From: Promethearchaeota archaeon
GTDB lineage: Archaea; Asgardarchaeota; Lokiarchaeia; Sigynarchaeales; SOKP01
Direction of reading: 5' to 3'
Assembly (NCBI GenBank): GCA_016839635.1
Contig: JAEOTV010000079.1
Span: 1-12,066 of the forward strand
Length of the DNA stretch: 12,066 bases
The notes below the pieces were generated by a model, which saw only the letters and a list, made by a program, of their open reading frames with translations, was not told the origin of the DNA and did not search any database. Positions 1 to 7,456 of this stretch are shown here, piece by piece. Position 1 is the stretch's first letter. Each line of letters opens with the position of its first letter. The translations under genes were made by a program, and so were the position numbers.

Positions 1-1
1 A

Positions 2-721
2 GAAATAGTAATTTTATATCGTGATATTCGAACATATGGTTTTAAAGAAAAATACTATAACTTAGCAAGAGATAAAAAGATTATATTCCTTAGATTTGAT
101 GAAATTAAACCTCCAGAATTGAAAATTAAAAATAAACAGTTAAGTATTACAGTAAATAATCCAGATTTAGGAAAACTTGAAATAAATCCTGATTTAATTG
201 TACTAAGCACGGGTTTTGTAGCACCTATAAAAGAAAATGAAGAGCTAGCAAAAATGTTAAAAGTGCCACTTAATGAAGACAAATTCTTTTTAGAAGCTCA
301 TGTTAAATTGCGACCAATTGATTTTGCTACAGATGGAATATATTTATGTGGGTGTGCACATTCACCCAAAGATCTTCGAGAATCAATAGCACAATCCAAT
401 GGAGCTGCCGCTCAAGCAGTTAAAATTTTAAGTGTAGAAAAACTTGTAACTTCTGGGCTTGTAGCTGTCGTTATAGAAGAAAATTGCATTGGCTGTGGAA
501 GCTGTATGGAAGTCTGTCAATTTAATGCAATTGAATTAATAGAGAAAGAAAGAACATTTGAAGATGTCACAATGACTATAAGGAAATCTCATGTAAATCC
601 AGCGCTCTGTAAAGGATGTGGTACATGTGGCGCCCAATGTCCTAATTCAACAATAATTATTAAACATTTTGGTTTTGAGCAAATCCACGCTATGATTTCT
701 GCACTTTTAGTCCAAACTTAA
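2..721 (+). CDS. hdrA: HdrA-type iron-sulfur flavoprotein, C-terminal part (5' end outside window)
   Basis: The reading frame is open from base 2, so this is the end of a gene that begins outside the window; the TTG at 119 is only an internal codon. The visible 239 residues hold the end of an HdrA FAD (thioredoxin-reductase-like) domain, including the family motif YRDIRTYG followed by a FLRF strand, then the conserved stretch FFLEAHVKLRP...DFATDG and LCGCA. Two C-terminal [4Fe-4S] ferredoxin motifs follow: CIGCGSCMEVC (cysteine codons from 485) and CKGCGTCGAQCP (from 608). HdrA is the cytosolic flavin-based electron-bifurcating/confurcating subunit of heterodisulfide reductase-type complexes. 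An MvhD-type gene follows after 18 bp, probably in the same operon. This copy keeps the canonical DIRxYG motif that the two complete HdrAs downstream have lost in their second module, so it is a different HdrA type. Whether its missing part has one or two modules cannot be seen. Confidence 0.93.
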   Translation, partial: EIVILYRDIRTYGFKEKYYNLARDKKIIFLRFDEIKPPELKIKNKQLSITVNNPDLGKLEINPDLIVLSTGFVAPIKENEELAKMLKVPLNEDKFFLEAHVKLRPIDFATDGIYLCGCAHSPKDLRESIAQSNGAAAQAVKILSVEKLVTSGLVAVVIEENCIGCGSCMEVCQFNAIELIEKERTFEDVTMTIRKSHVNPALCKGCGTCGAQCPNSTIIIKHFGFEQIHAMISALLVQT

Positions 722-726
722 ATTAT

Positions 727-731
727 AAGGT
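727..731 (+). promoter_or_regulatory. Shine-Dalgarno site of first mvhD
   Basis: AAGGT lies 8 nt before the ATG at 740, in the short gap after the upstream HdrA stop codon. It supports this start and translation from a shared mRNA. Confidence 0.5.
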
Positions 732-739
732 ATTGATTT

Positions 740-1171
740 ATGTCTAAGTCAAAAAAGAAAGTAAGTAAAAAGGATTTTCACCCAAATATATTGTGTTTTT
801 GTTGTAATTGGTGTAGTTATGCGGGGGCAGATTTAGCTGGTGTATCTCGTTTTCAGTACCCCGCTACTATTCGGATAGTAAGAGTGATGTGCTCCGGCAG
901 AGTTGATCCCGCTTTCGTTTTAGAAGCTTTTAAAGATGGCATTGATGGCGTAATTGTGACAGGTTGCCATATTGGTGATTGTCATTATTTAAAAGGAAAT
1001 GAGTTTGCTAGAGATAGATTTGAACGTTTTCGAGATGTTTTAAAAATGTTCAATCTTGATAAAAGATTTAGACTTGAGTGGGTCAGCGCTTCTGAAGGAA
1101 AACGATTTGCTGAAGTTATAACTGAGTTCACCAACAAAATTAAAGAATTAGGATCATTGCAAGCTATTTAA
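740..1171 (+). CDS. mvhD: MvhD-type [2Fe-2S] electron-transfer subunit (HdrA partner), copy 1
   Basis: This 143-residue protein belongs to the MvhD/HdrA-associated delta subunit family. In methanogens MvhD carries a [2Fe-2S] cluster and passes electrons between hydrogenase or formate dehydrogenase and HdrA. Visible family motifs are FCCNWCSYAGADLAGVSR (cysteines 21, 22, 25, with an extra Cys19), MCSGRVDP (Cys51) and GCHIGDCHY (Cys76, Cys81), then the C-terminal EWVSASEGKRFAEV segment. All cluster cysteines are ordinary TGT/TGC codons; I see no in-frame TGA that would indicate selenocysteine. A lysine-rich N-terminus (MSKSKKK) is shared with the second copy at 10573. The gene lies 18 bp behind an HdrA gene, so HdrA-MvhD form a transcription pair. 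No hydrogenase subunit gene lies beside it, so its electron donor is not revealed. The family assignment is secure; the partner is inference. Confidence 0.95.
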   Translation: MSKSKKKVSKKDFHPNILCFCCNWCSYAGADLAGVSRFQYPATIRIVRVMCSGRVDPAFVLEAFKDGIDGVIVTGCHIGDCHYLKGNEFARDRFERFRDVLKMFNLDKRFRLEWVSASEGKRFAEVITEFTNKIKELGSLQAI

Positions 1172-1178
1172 AATTATA

Positions 1179-1225
1179 TTTTTCTAATTTTAAATAATTA
1201 AAAATTCATATCGTATTCTCTTTTT
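1179..1225 (+). terminator. T-rich archaeal-type terminator region after mvhD copy 1
   Basis: Directly after the mvhD stop codon there is a T5 run (1179-1183), a T4 run (1188-1191) and another T5 run (1221-1225) on the plus strand, without a strong GC hairpin. Archaeal RNA polymerase commonly terminates at such tracts. The next gene converges from the other strand, so an end of transcription is expected here. Confidence 0.5.
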
Positions 1226-1340
1226 AACTTTAGAATATTTTAGTTTTATTCCTCTTTATGGACATGTATGAAATGGTAAATTCAGTAACCGCGTCAATTT
1301 CTATAAAGATATTTTTATTGGGAAAAATTTTAGTTTTAAC

Positions 1341-2180
1341 TTATTCCTTTGAACCGGGCTGCCATATAAACAATTCTATGGTGCAATATTCCTTAAAACC
1401 CATCCGTTTATACATATTTAAACCCATCTCAGTTGAATGAAGAATTGCAGTCTCATATCCTAATTTTTTGGCCTCGTTTAGGGGAGCAAGAGTTATCGCA
1501 GTGCCAATCCCTTTACCACGTGCTTCTTCTAATGTAGTAACCAAATGAATACCTGCAACACCTGCTTTATACAATACTAATGAAGAAGCGACAGGATTTC
1601 CATTATAATATGCTAAGAATGCACTTGCAGAGACCCTATCCTTTAAAAGTATAAATGAGAAAGACTCGAAAAAAAAATCAGATCGAACTTCTTTTGGAAA
1701 ATCAAAACCCGTTAAAATTATGTCATTCCATATTTTTAAAGTTTCAATATTTTCAATCTTTATTATCTCTACCTTCTCTAAAAGTTCTTTTTCTGCGCCC
1801 AAAATATTTAGGTTGTAAGCCATTCCCTGAAGCTTGTCAAGGATGAATCCATTTTTGATTAATAACGCTCCAATATTTTCAGGAGTGCTTGATTGACCAA
1901 GCACCCAAAGAAAGGGAATTTGTCTTTTTTCAAAAAAAGTGATGTTTTCCTTTATTTTATTAATGGCATTTTCTGAGGAAATATGACAATCTATCACGCC
2001 ATTAAAAAAATAGAATGGAATCCCTGTAGAGAATCTGGAGAACTGCTCAGTCTCTTCATATTGGGTATCTTCGAAATCGATATTTACCATCGATCTAAAA
2101 AATTCATAAAGATTAAACTCAATTGCATGTTCAATTTCAGGTTGATTTGGGTTTTTAAGGATATTCATAAAATGATTCAC
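1341..2180 (-). CDS. GNAT-family N-acetyltransferase
   Basis: The 279-residue protein has a clear GNAT fold in its C-terminal half. Motif A, the acetyl-CoA pyrophosphate-binding loop, is TTLEEARGKGIGTAIT (RGKGIGT at residues 221-227), followed by helix APLNEAKKLGY and the motif B strand/helix ending in MYKRMGFKEY (257-265). The N-terminal half (about 80-125, with WVLGQSSTPENIGALL and a following GF) resembles the degenerate first half seen in longer two-part GNAT proteins. It should transfer an acetyl group from acetyl-CoA to an amine; the substrate cannot be read from sequence. The longest frame starts with GTG at 2180. An in-frame ATG at 2168 (Met5) has an SD-like AAGTGA 8 nt upstream and may be the true start. 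The gene is inverted between two Hdr gene groups and seems functionally unrelated to them. Confidence 0.88.
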   Translation of the reverse strand: MNHFMNILKNPNQPEIEHAIEFNLYEFFRSMVNIDFEDTQYEETEQFSRFSTGIPFYFFNGVIDCHISSENAINKIKENITFFEKRQIPFLWVLGQSSTPENIGALLIKNGFILDKLQGMAYNLNILGAEKELLEKVEIIKIENIETLKIWNDIILTGFDFPKEVRSDFFFESFSFILLKDRVSASAFLAYYNGNPVASSLVLYKAGVAGIHLVTTLEEARGKGIGTAITLAPLNEAKKLGYETAILHSTEMGLNMYKRMGFKEYCTIELFIWQPGSKE

Positions 2181-2840
2181 TTCTAAAGTTTTGATATTAA
2201 TATAATATAGTACTAAACCATGTTCAAATTTATAATATAATAAATTGTAAACAAATTAAGATAATATGTTATATAAGAGTCGGTTTATAGTTTTACAGAT
2301 TTGCTAATTCTCTCATTTAGATTTATAGCATTCCATCGCATCATTAATAAAATAAATTTTATCACTATTTCCTTCGAAATTGGAATGGAAAGGTAATTTC
2401 AGCATCTGATTACAATGAAAAACTACCGAAAAACCACAATTAAATCCTAAAAAAATTAGGAAATCATACCCAATAAAATTATCCTCTTAATTGTCAATAC
2501 TTTTTCCATTTTTTGCTTTATTTTAATGATTCTTGATCGGTCTTGTTAGTTTCTATAGGCAATATTTTGGAAAGAGATCATAATACCATTTATTATTATC
2601 ATTAACTAACATTATTGAGATAATAGACAATTAAAAAAAATAATCTTAGCAGAATCCCTCATTATAACAAGAAAAATTCGTGACTTGGAACTTATTCCCA
2701 TGATTTACTAGCAAAAACGAACAAAACATTCGGAAAGACTAAAGAAATATGGAGAATATGACTGAGAAGGAAAAAATAAACGTAACGGATGTTTGGGACT
2801 GATCGTTTAAAAAGTGAAAAATGTAGGATATTGATCATTT
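2181..2840. other. gene-free AT-rich intergenic stretch
   Basis: I find no open frame of useful length, no tRNA or rRNA signature and no CRISPR-like repeat between the GNAT start and the hdrA promoter. It contains a small hairpin candidate (TCCTAA / TTAGGA around an A5 loop, 2445-2461) and a weak AT-rich inverted repeat near 2594-2627. A 17-codon frame starts at the ATG at 2750 and stops at once. It could hold a decayed gene, a small RNA or simply spacer. Confidence 0.5.
2201..2210 (-). promoter_or_regulatory. possible TATA box for the GNAT gene
   Basis: Read on the minus strand, CTATATTATA lies about 25 nt upstream of the GTG at 2180, which would give a nearly leaderless transcript. The surrounding sequence is very AT-rich and offers other TATA-like strings, for example near 2231-2243, so this is weak. 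Confidence 0.28.
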
Positions 2841-2844
2841 CTTA

Positions 2845-2860
2845 CAAAAAGATTTATATA
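2845..2860 (+). promoter_or_regulatory. archaeal BRE/TATA promoter of the first full hdrA
   Basis: The sequence CAAAAAGATTTATATA combines a purine-rich B-recognition element with TTTATATA (2853-2860), a near-ideal archaeal core promoter. Transcription would start about 25 nt downstream, near 2883-2888, leaving a leader of roughly 55 nt. It lies at the right distance from the hdrA start and is the best promoter match in the window. Confidence 0.65.
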
Positions 2861-2930
2861 ATTAAATGTCTTTATTTTTTATTCAATAGAAAAAAAGTTG
2901 CGGAAAACAATTCTTTATTAAAAAAACTAA

Positions 2931-2937
2931 GAAGGGT
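2931..2937 (+). promoter_or_regulatory. Shine-Dalgarno site deciding between two hdrA starts
   Basis: GAAGGGT precedes tandem ATG codons at 2941 and 2944. The distance is 3 nt to the first and 6 nt to the second. The paralogue at 7456 begins with the equivalent of the second ATG (MEGSVLVIGGG), so 2944 may be the real start. Confidence 0.45.
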
Positions 2938-2940
2938 TCA

Positions 2941-5900
2941 ATGATGGAGGGTTCAGTATTAGTTATTGGTGGTGGGATAGCAGGAATACAAACTTCTTTA
3001 GATTTAACTGAATTAGGCTTTAAAGTTTATTTAGTAGAAAAGACTCCTTCAATTGGAGGAAGAATGGCTCAACTTGATAAAACCTTTCCAACAAATGATT
3101 GTAGTTTATGTATTCTTGCCCCTAAAATGGTGGAAGTATTTAGAAATCCTAACATTGAATTAATGACTTATCATGAAGTTCAAAAAGTATCTGGAAAGTC
3201 AGGAGATTTTATGGTTACAGTCCTTAAAAAACCTCGTTATATTGATGAGACTAAATGTAAAGGATGTGGTGACTGTGCTGTTAAATGTCCTAAAATTGAA
3301 TTTCCTAACATCTTCGATATGAATCTAGGTAAAAGAAAATCTGTTTACATTCCTTTTCCTCAAGCGGTTCCTCCTGTTTATTTAATTGACTCTCAATTAT
3401 GCTTAAAACTCACTAAAGGTGTATGTGGAGTTTGTGAGAAAGTTTGTAAGGCAGAAGCAATAGAGTATGAACAAAAACCTCAAGAAATCAAATTGAATGT
3501 TGGCGCTATTGTTGTTGCTACTGGATATGATGTATTAGGAGAGAAGTTAACCTCAAGATGGGGTTATAAATATAAAAATGTAGTAAATGCTTTAGAATAT
3601 GAACGAATGTTATCAGCCTCAGGACCATTTGATGGACATATTTTACGACCTAGCGATCAAAAGGAACCAGAAATTATAGCATTTATTCAATGTGCGGGTT
3701 CAAGGGATTTACGCGAAGGAATACCTTATTGTTCGAGTGTCTGTTGTATGTATACTGCTAAAGAAGCGATTATTACAAAAGAACATTCTGAAAACTCAAA
3801 ATGTTTTGTATTTAGGCATGATGTTAGAGCTTATGGTAAGAATTTTTATGAATTTACCCAGAGAGCTCAAGAAGAATATGGAGTAAAATATTTTCAGACT
3901 AAAATTAGTAGAATAATAGAAGATCCTGAAACAAACAATTTAGGAATTCATTATGAGGATCTAAAAACAGGTGAATTTAAGGATTTTAAGGCAAATCTTG
4001 TAGTATTAGCTACACCTCTAGTTCCTTCAGCTGGAACTAAAGAACTGGCTAATATTTTAGATATTAAGTTAGATGTTTATAACTTTTTCGAGGAGAAATC
4101 ATATTTCAATAAATCTTTGTCTTCTAAAGAAGGAATCTTTTTAGCTGGTTTTTGTCAAGGTCCAATGGATATACCAGAAACAGTAGCTGACGCTAGTGGG
4201 GTGGCTTCACAAGTAGCAACTTTATATAATTCATTTAAATTTACTGAAACAAAAGATAAAATTATAGTAATACCAGAAAAAATAGTTCAAGAAACAGATA
4301 TTCCAAGAATTGGGGTCTTAATTTGTCATTGTGGTATTAATATCGGAAAATATATTGATATTCCTAAAGTTATAGAACACATAAAAACGTTACCTGATGT
4401 AGTTTTTTGTGAAGATAACTTGTATTCTTGTAGTTCAGATTCTCAAGAACGAATTAAGGAAGTAATAGGTGAATTTAATTTAAACAGATTTATTGTAGCT
4501 TCTTGTACACCAAGAACACACGAATCTTTATTCCAGGAGACTTGTCAAGAAGCAGGGTTAAATAAATACTTATTTGAAATGGTGAATATCCGTGATCAAT
4601 GTTCATGGGTACATATGACAGAAAAGGAGCTTGCAACTGAAAAAGCAATTGATTTAATAAGAATGGGAGTTGCCAAATCAAGTTTATTAAAATCCCAAAA
4701 AGAAGAAAAATTAAAAATAACTCAAACTGCAATGGTAATTGGTGGAGGGATATCTGGAATGACTGCTGCATTAAATGTAGCTAATCAAGGATTTACAGCT
4801 TATCTTGTAGAAAAAGAGAAATATTTAGGTGGAAATTTAAGATATTTAAATATGCTATATCCTACTCAAGTTGATGCTTCAATCTTATTAAACGAAACCA
4901 TAGAGAAGGTTGAACAGAATAAAAACATTCAAATCTTTTTAAATTCTAATTTAACAGATATCAAAGGATATATTGGTAATTTTAATGTTTCACTTACCGA
5001 TTCAGAAAAGGAAATCCATGAATTAAAAATTGGCACTATTATTGTAGCCACTGGAGGACAAGAATTAAAGCCTAATGAATTTTTTGATTACAAATATACA
5101 AACCACAATGTAATTACACAATTACAACTAGAACAGAAATTGAAAGATGAGGACCAATCATGGCTTGATAAACTTAATCATATTACTACACTATTATGTG
5201 TTAATGCTCGACAAGAAAAAGGGATAACATATTGTTCAAATATTTGTTGTGAAAGTGCTATAAAGAATATTAATATCTTAAAGGAATTAAACCAAGAACT
5301 CAAATTAATTGTTCTTTATAGAGATCTTCAAATGGCAAAGAAAGAATTTGAAAGATATTATCGTGAACGAAGAAAAGATGCCATTTTCTTGAGATATGAT
5401 TTAGATAATCCACCTATAATTAAAGAAAGAAATAATGGAAAAAGTAAGTTTGAAATTAAAGTTTTTGATACCAATTTACAAGATAATATCGCATTCGATA
5501 CAGATTTAATCGTATTATCCACACCCATGATTCCCGCTGACAATTTAGATGAGCTAGCAAAAATGCTCAAGGTTCCTCTAGACAAAAATGGTTTCTTTTT
5601 AGAAGCTCATGTTAAATTAAGACCATTGGATTTTGCTACTGATGGAATATTCTTGTGTGGATGTGCTCAATGGCCAAAAAATATACAAGATTCAATATCA
5701 CAAGCAAATGGTGCCGCAGGAAGAGCATGTAGGTTTTTAAGCGCAGAGGAAATTATCACATCTGGATTAGTAGCTGAAGTAGATCAAGAGATGTGTATTG
5801 GATGTGGAACATGTGAAGAAGCTTGTTCCTATAATGCAATAGAAATCTCAAGTGTCTTAAAGGCATTTGAAGAAGTAAGTTTACCAATAAAAAAGTCTTC

Positions 5901-6024
5901 AGTAAATTCAAGTTTGTGCAAAGGATGTGGAACTTGTGCAGTGAATTGTCCAGTTGGTGCAATTTCTATTAAGCATTACGATTTCGAACAAATAAATGCT
6001 ATGATTAAGACATTAGCAATGTAG
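2941..6024 (+). CDS. hdrA: two-module HdrA-type FAD/iron-sulfur protein (HdrA copy 1)
   Basis: This 1027-residue cytosolic protein consists of two fused HdrA-like modules. Module 1 (about 1-430) starts directly with an FAD-binding VIGGGIAG, continues with GGRMAQLDKTFP, CSLCILAPKMVEV and an inserted ferredoxin (Cys106/109/112/116; Cys154/162/165/169), then the noncanonical cluster motif CX12CX3CC (Cys251, 264, 268, 269) and FRHDVRAYG. Module 2 (from about 455) starts with the HdrA N-terminal domain (RIGVLICHCG, Cys462/464; YSCSSDS, Cys497; ASCTPRTHE, Cys522; Cys554). A second FAD site follows (GGGISG, 601-606), then CX11CX3CC (Cys753, 765, 769, 770). It ends with two [4Fe-4S] motifs (Cys952/955/958/962 and 993/996/999/1003). 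HdrA is the flavin-based bifurcating subunit in characterised complexes. Module 2 lacks an inserted ferredoxin and carries altered motifs (VNAR for VGSR, RDLQMAKKEFE for RDIRxYG). The head-plus-tail layout resembles fused QmoA/QmoB or BamE-type proteins. Family certain; bifurcation inferred. Confidence 0.95.
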   Translation: MMEGSVLVIGGGIAGIQTSLDLTELGFKVYLVEKTPSIGGRMAQLDKTFPTNDCSLCILAPKMVEVFRNPNIELMTYHEVQKVSGKSGDFMVTVLKKPRYIDETKCKGCGDCAVKCPKIEFPNIFDMNLGKRKSVYIPFPQAVPPVYLIDSQLCLKLTKGVCGVCEKVCKAEAIEYEQKPQEIKLNVGAIVVATGYDVLGEKLTSRWGYKYKNVVNALEYERMLSASGPFDGHILRPSDQKEPEIIAFIQCAGSRDLREGIPYCSSVCCMYTAKEAIITKEHSENSKCFVFRHDVRAYGKNFYEFTQRAQEEYGVKYFQTKISRIIEDPETNNLGIHYEDLKTGEFKDFKANLVVLATPLVPSAGTKELANILDIKLDVYNFFEEKSYFNKSLSSKEGIFLAGFCQGPMDIPETVADASGVASQVATLYNSFKFTETKDKIIVIPEKIVQETDIPRIGVLICHCGINIGKYIDIPKVIEHIKTLPDVVFCEDNLYSCSSDSQERIKEVIGEFNLNRFIVASCTPRTHESLFQETCQEAGLNKYLFEMVNIRDQCSWVHMTEKELATEKAIDLIRMGVAKSSLLKSQKEEKLKITQTAMVIGGGISGMTAALNVANQGFTAYLVEKEKYLGGNLRYLNMLYPTQVDASILLNETIEKVEQNKNIQIFLNSNLTDIKGYIGNFNVSLTDSEKEIHELKIGTIIVATGGQELKPNEFFDYKYTNHNVITQLQLEQKLKDEDQSWLDKLNHITTLLCVNARQEKGITYCSNICCESAIKNINILKELNQELKLIVLYRDLQMAKKEFERYYRERRKDAIFLRYDLDNPPIIKERNNGKSKFEIKVFDTNLQDNIAFDTDLIVLSTPMIPADNLDELAKMLKVPLDKNGFFLEAHVKLRPLDFATDGIFLCGCAQWPKNIQDSISQANGAAGRACRFLSAEEIITSGLVAEVDQEMCIGCGTCEEACSYNAIEISSVLKAFEEVSLPIKKSSVNSSLCKGCGTCAVNCPVGAISIKHYDFEQINAMIKTLAM

Positions 6025-6110
6025 AGTTATATTAAAAAGAATTTACCCTAATAATATCCATAATTTCTCATTTGACAATAGAGTTATGAATTCTAATCAG
6101 AAAAAATAAA

Positions 6111-6128
6111 TTCTTTCTATTTTTTTTC
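6111..6128 (+). terminator. poly-T terminator candidate between hdrA copy 1 and the HdrD-like gene
   Basis: A pyrimidine tract with a T8 run (6120-6127) follows the hdrA stop at 6024 by about 90 bp. Together with the 151-bp gap it suggests that some transcripts end here, and that the downstream three-gene unit may have its own promoter. The AAAAAATAAA at 6101-6110 is a weak TATA-like candidate for that. Readthrough is equally possible. Confidence 0.4.
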
Positions 6129-6175
6129 TAATCATTATTAGTTCATATTGTTAAAATTTACATTATTCAAATAAA

Positions 6176-7456
6176 GTGAATATAATTACTGAAACTTCAA
6201 ATATAGATGATTCAAAAAAACTTAAGGGGGATGAAGATTCTCACTTTGAAAAAGTTTTTGAACCTAACATAAGAAAATTATTGTATAAATGCTATCAATG
6301 TGCTCGTTGTAGTGGTGTATGTCAACTCAGTAAAGTTCAAACATTTGAACCGAGTAAAATAATACAAATGATATTAGAGGGTTTTGAAGATAAGATAATT
6401 AAGAGTGGTGTTTTATGGGATTGTCTTACTTGTAATGCTTGTCTTCAAAATTGTCCTGAAGGAATAAATTTCGCAGATATTGTTAGAATGGCAAAATATA
6501 AGATGCGGGAATCCTACAATCAGAATCCGGATGATTATGTAGCTCATAAAGGTGTATATACCACCATCTCAGAAATAATGAGTGAATCTCATATAAATCC
6601 AGAAAGGTCTCTTGAGTGGGTTCCTAAGGGATGCGAAATATCAGAACAAGGAAAGATTATGTATTATGTTGGGTGTTTACCCTATTTTAACTTTGAGTTT
6701 AAAAATTCAGATTCTATAGCAGAAAGCACATTAAAAATTCTCTGTCAGATTGAAAAAGAACCAATAGTAGTTCTCCAAGATGAAATTTGCTGTGGACATG
6801 ACTTATACTGGGGTCAAGGAAAACTGAAAGAATTTATCAATTTGGGAAAGAGAAATATTAAAAGAATTGAAGAAACTGGAGTTAAAACAATCATTACTGC
6901 CTGTGCTGAATGTTATAGGACATTTAAAGTAGACTATCCAAATATTTTCGAAGATTTTAATGAAAAATTTGTTGTTAAACATTTAATTGAGTATATTTAT
7001 GAAAATTGGAAAGCGAATAAGATTGAATTTAAAAATCCATCTCAAACAGAAGAACCAATCCAATTTACCTATCATGATCCATGTCGTTTAAGTCGTTTTT
7101 TACCTAAAGATAGTAGTATAATAGATAATGTACGTGAAATCTTTACTCAATTAAAAAAATTAGGGTATGAATTTAATGAAATGGCACATAATAAAACTGA
7201 TGCTTTGTGTTGTGGAGTGAGTTCTTGGATGAATTGCAATGACCGTTCAAAAGCATTGCGATATAAAAGGCTTTTAGAAGCGAAAGATGCTGGAGAAATA
7301 ATGGTCACTTCATGTCCCAAATGTAAAATGCATTTATCTTGTTTGCAGGAAGATTATGAGGATATTTCTTCAATACAAATAGTAGATTTTTCTGAATTCT
7401 TAGTAAATCTAATAAGCATTGTTGATTCTAATCAAAAGGCGGAGGGAGGAAAATAA
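6176..7456 (+). CDS. HdrC-HdrB fusion protein (HdrD-like / BamD-like subunit)
   Basis: This 426-residue protein has the domain order of HdrD. The N-terminal HdrC-like ferredoxin has CYQCARCSGVC (Cys39/42/45/49) and CLTCNACLQNCP (Cys83/86/89/93). Two CCG domains as in HdrB follow: Cys167, ICCG (205/206) and CAEC (243/246); then Cys303, LCCG (345/346) and CPKC (380/383). In HdrB such CCG motifs bind noncubane [4Fe-4S] clusters that reduce the CoM-S-S-CoB disulfide. Homologues outside methanogens act on other or unknown acceptors. Its length is close to that of HdrD. The first CCG repeat fits the published spacing; the second is looser (41 residues between Cys303 and the CC pair). There is no membrane segment. 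Start is GTG at 6176; no other start precedes the first cluster, and no Shine-Dalgarno is evident. The stop overlaps the next hdrA start by one base, so stoichiometric co-synthesis is likely. The real substrate is unknown. Confidence 0.93.
   Translation: MNIITETSNIDDSKKLKGDEDSHFEKVFEPNIRKLLYKCYQCARCSGVCQLSKVQTFEPSKIIQMILEGFEDKIIKSGVLWDCLTCNACLQNCPEGINFADIVRMAKYKMRESYNQNPDDYVAHKGVYTTISEIMSESHINPERSLEWVPKGCEISEQGKIMYYVGCLPYFNFEFKNSDSIAESTLKILCQIEKEPIVVLQDEICCGHDLYWGQGKLKEFINLGKRNIKRIEETGVKTIITACAECYRTFKVDYPNIFEDFNEKFVVKHLIEYIYENWKANKIEFKNPSQTEEPIQFTYHDPCRLSRFLPKDSSIIDNVREIFTQLKKLGYEFNEMAHNKTDALCCGVSSWMNCNDRSKALRYKRLLEAKDAGEIMVTSCPKCKMHLSCLQEDYEDISSIQIVDFSEFLVNLISIVDSNQKAEGGK
7441..7450 (+). promoter_or_regulatory. 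strong Shine-Dalgarno for hdrA copy 2 inside the HdrD-like gene
   Basis: GGAGGGAGGA sits 5 nt before the ATG at 7456, within the last codons of the upstream gene (encoding the Glu-Gly-Gly tail). The start then overlaps the stop as TAATG, a layout typical of translational coupling. Confidence 0.75.

Noticed and set aside
119..721. A stand-alone 200-aa ferredoxin-like gene starting at TTG 119
   Set aside because: The same frame is open to the window edge and its upstream residues match HdrA (YRDIRTYG), so it is the end of a longer gene.
740..1171. Selenocysteine in MvhD, as known in some homologues
   Set aside because: All motif positions in both copies are encoded by TGT or TGC, and no in-frame TGA is present.
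2445..2461. Hairpin TCCTAA / TTAGGA with an A5 loop
   Set aside because: A six-base AT-rich stem with no T tract or neighbouring gene end; expected by chance in this composition.
2594..2627. Inverted repeat TATTATC ... GATAATA
   Set aside because: Low-complexity AT sequence with a long loop; not convincing as an operator or terminal repeat.
2750..2803. Short frame (17 codons) before the hdrA promoter
   Set aside because: Too short, no recognisable peptide and no clear ribosome site.
4490..4771. 93-aa minus-strand frame
   Set aside because: It lies antisense inside the HdrA N-domain and FAD region, with a Leu/Gln/Phe-rich composition typical of a shadow frame.
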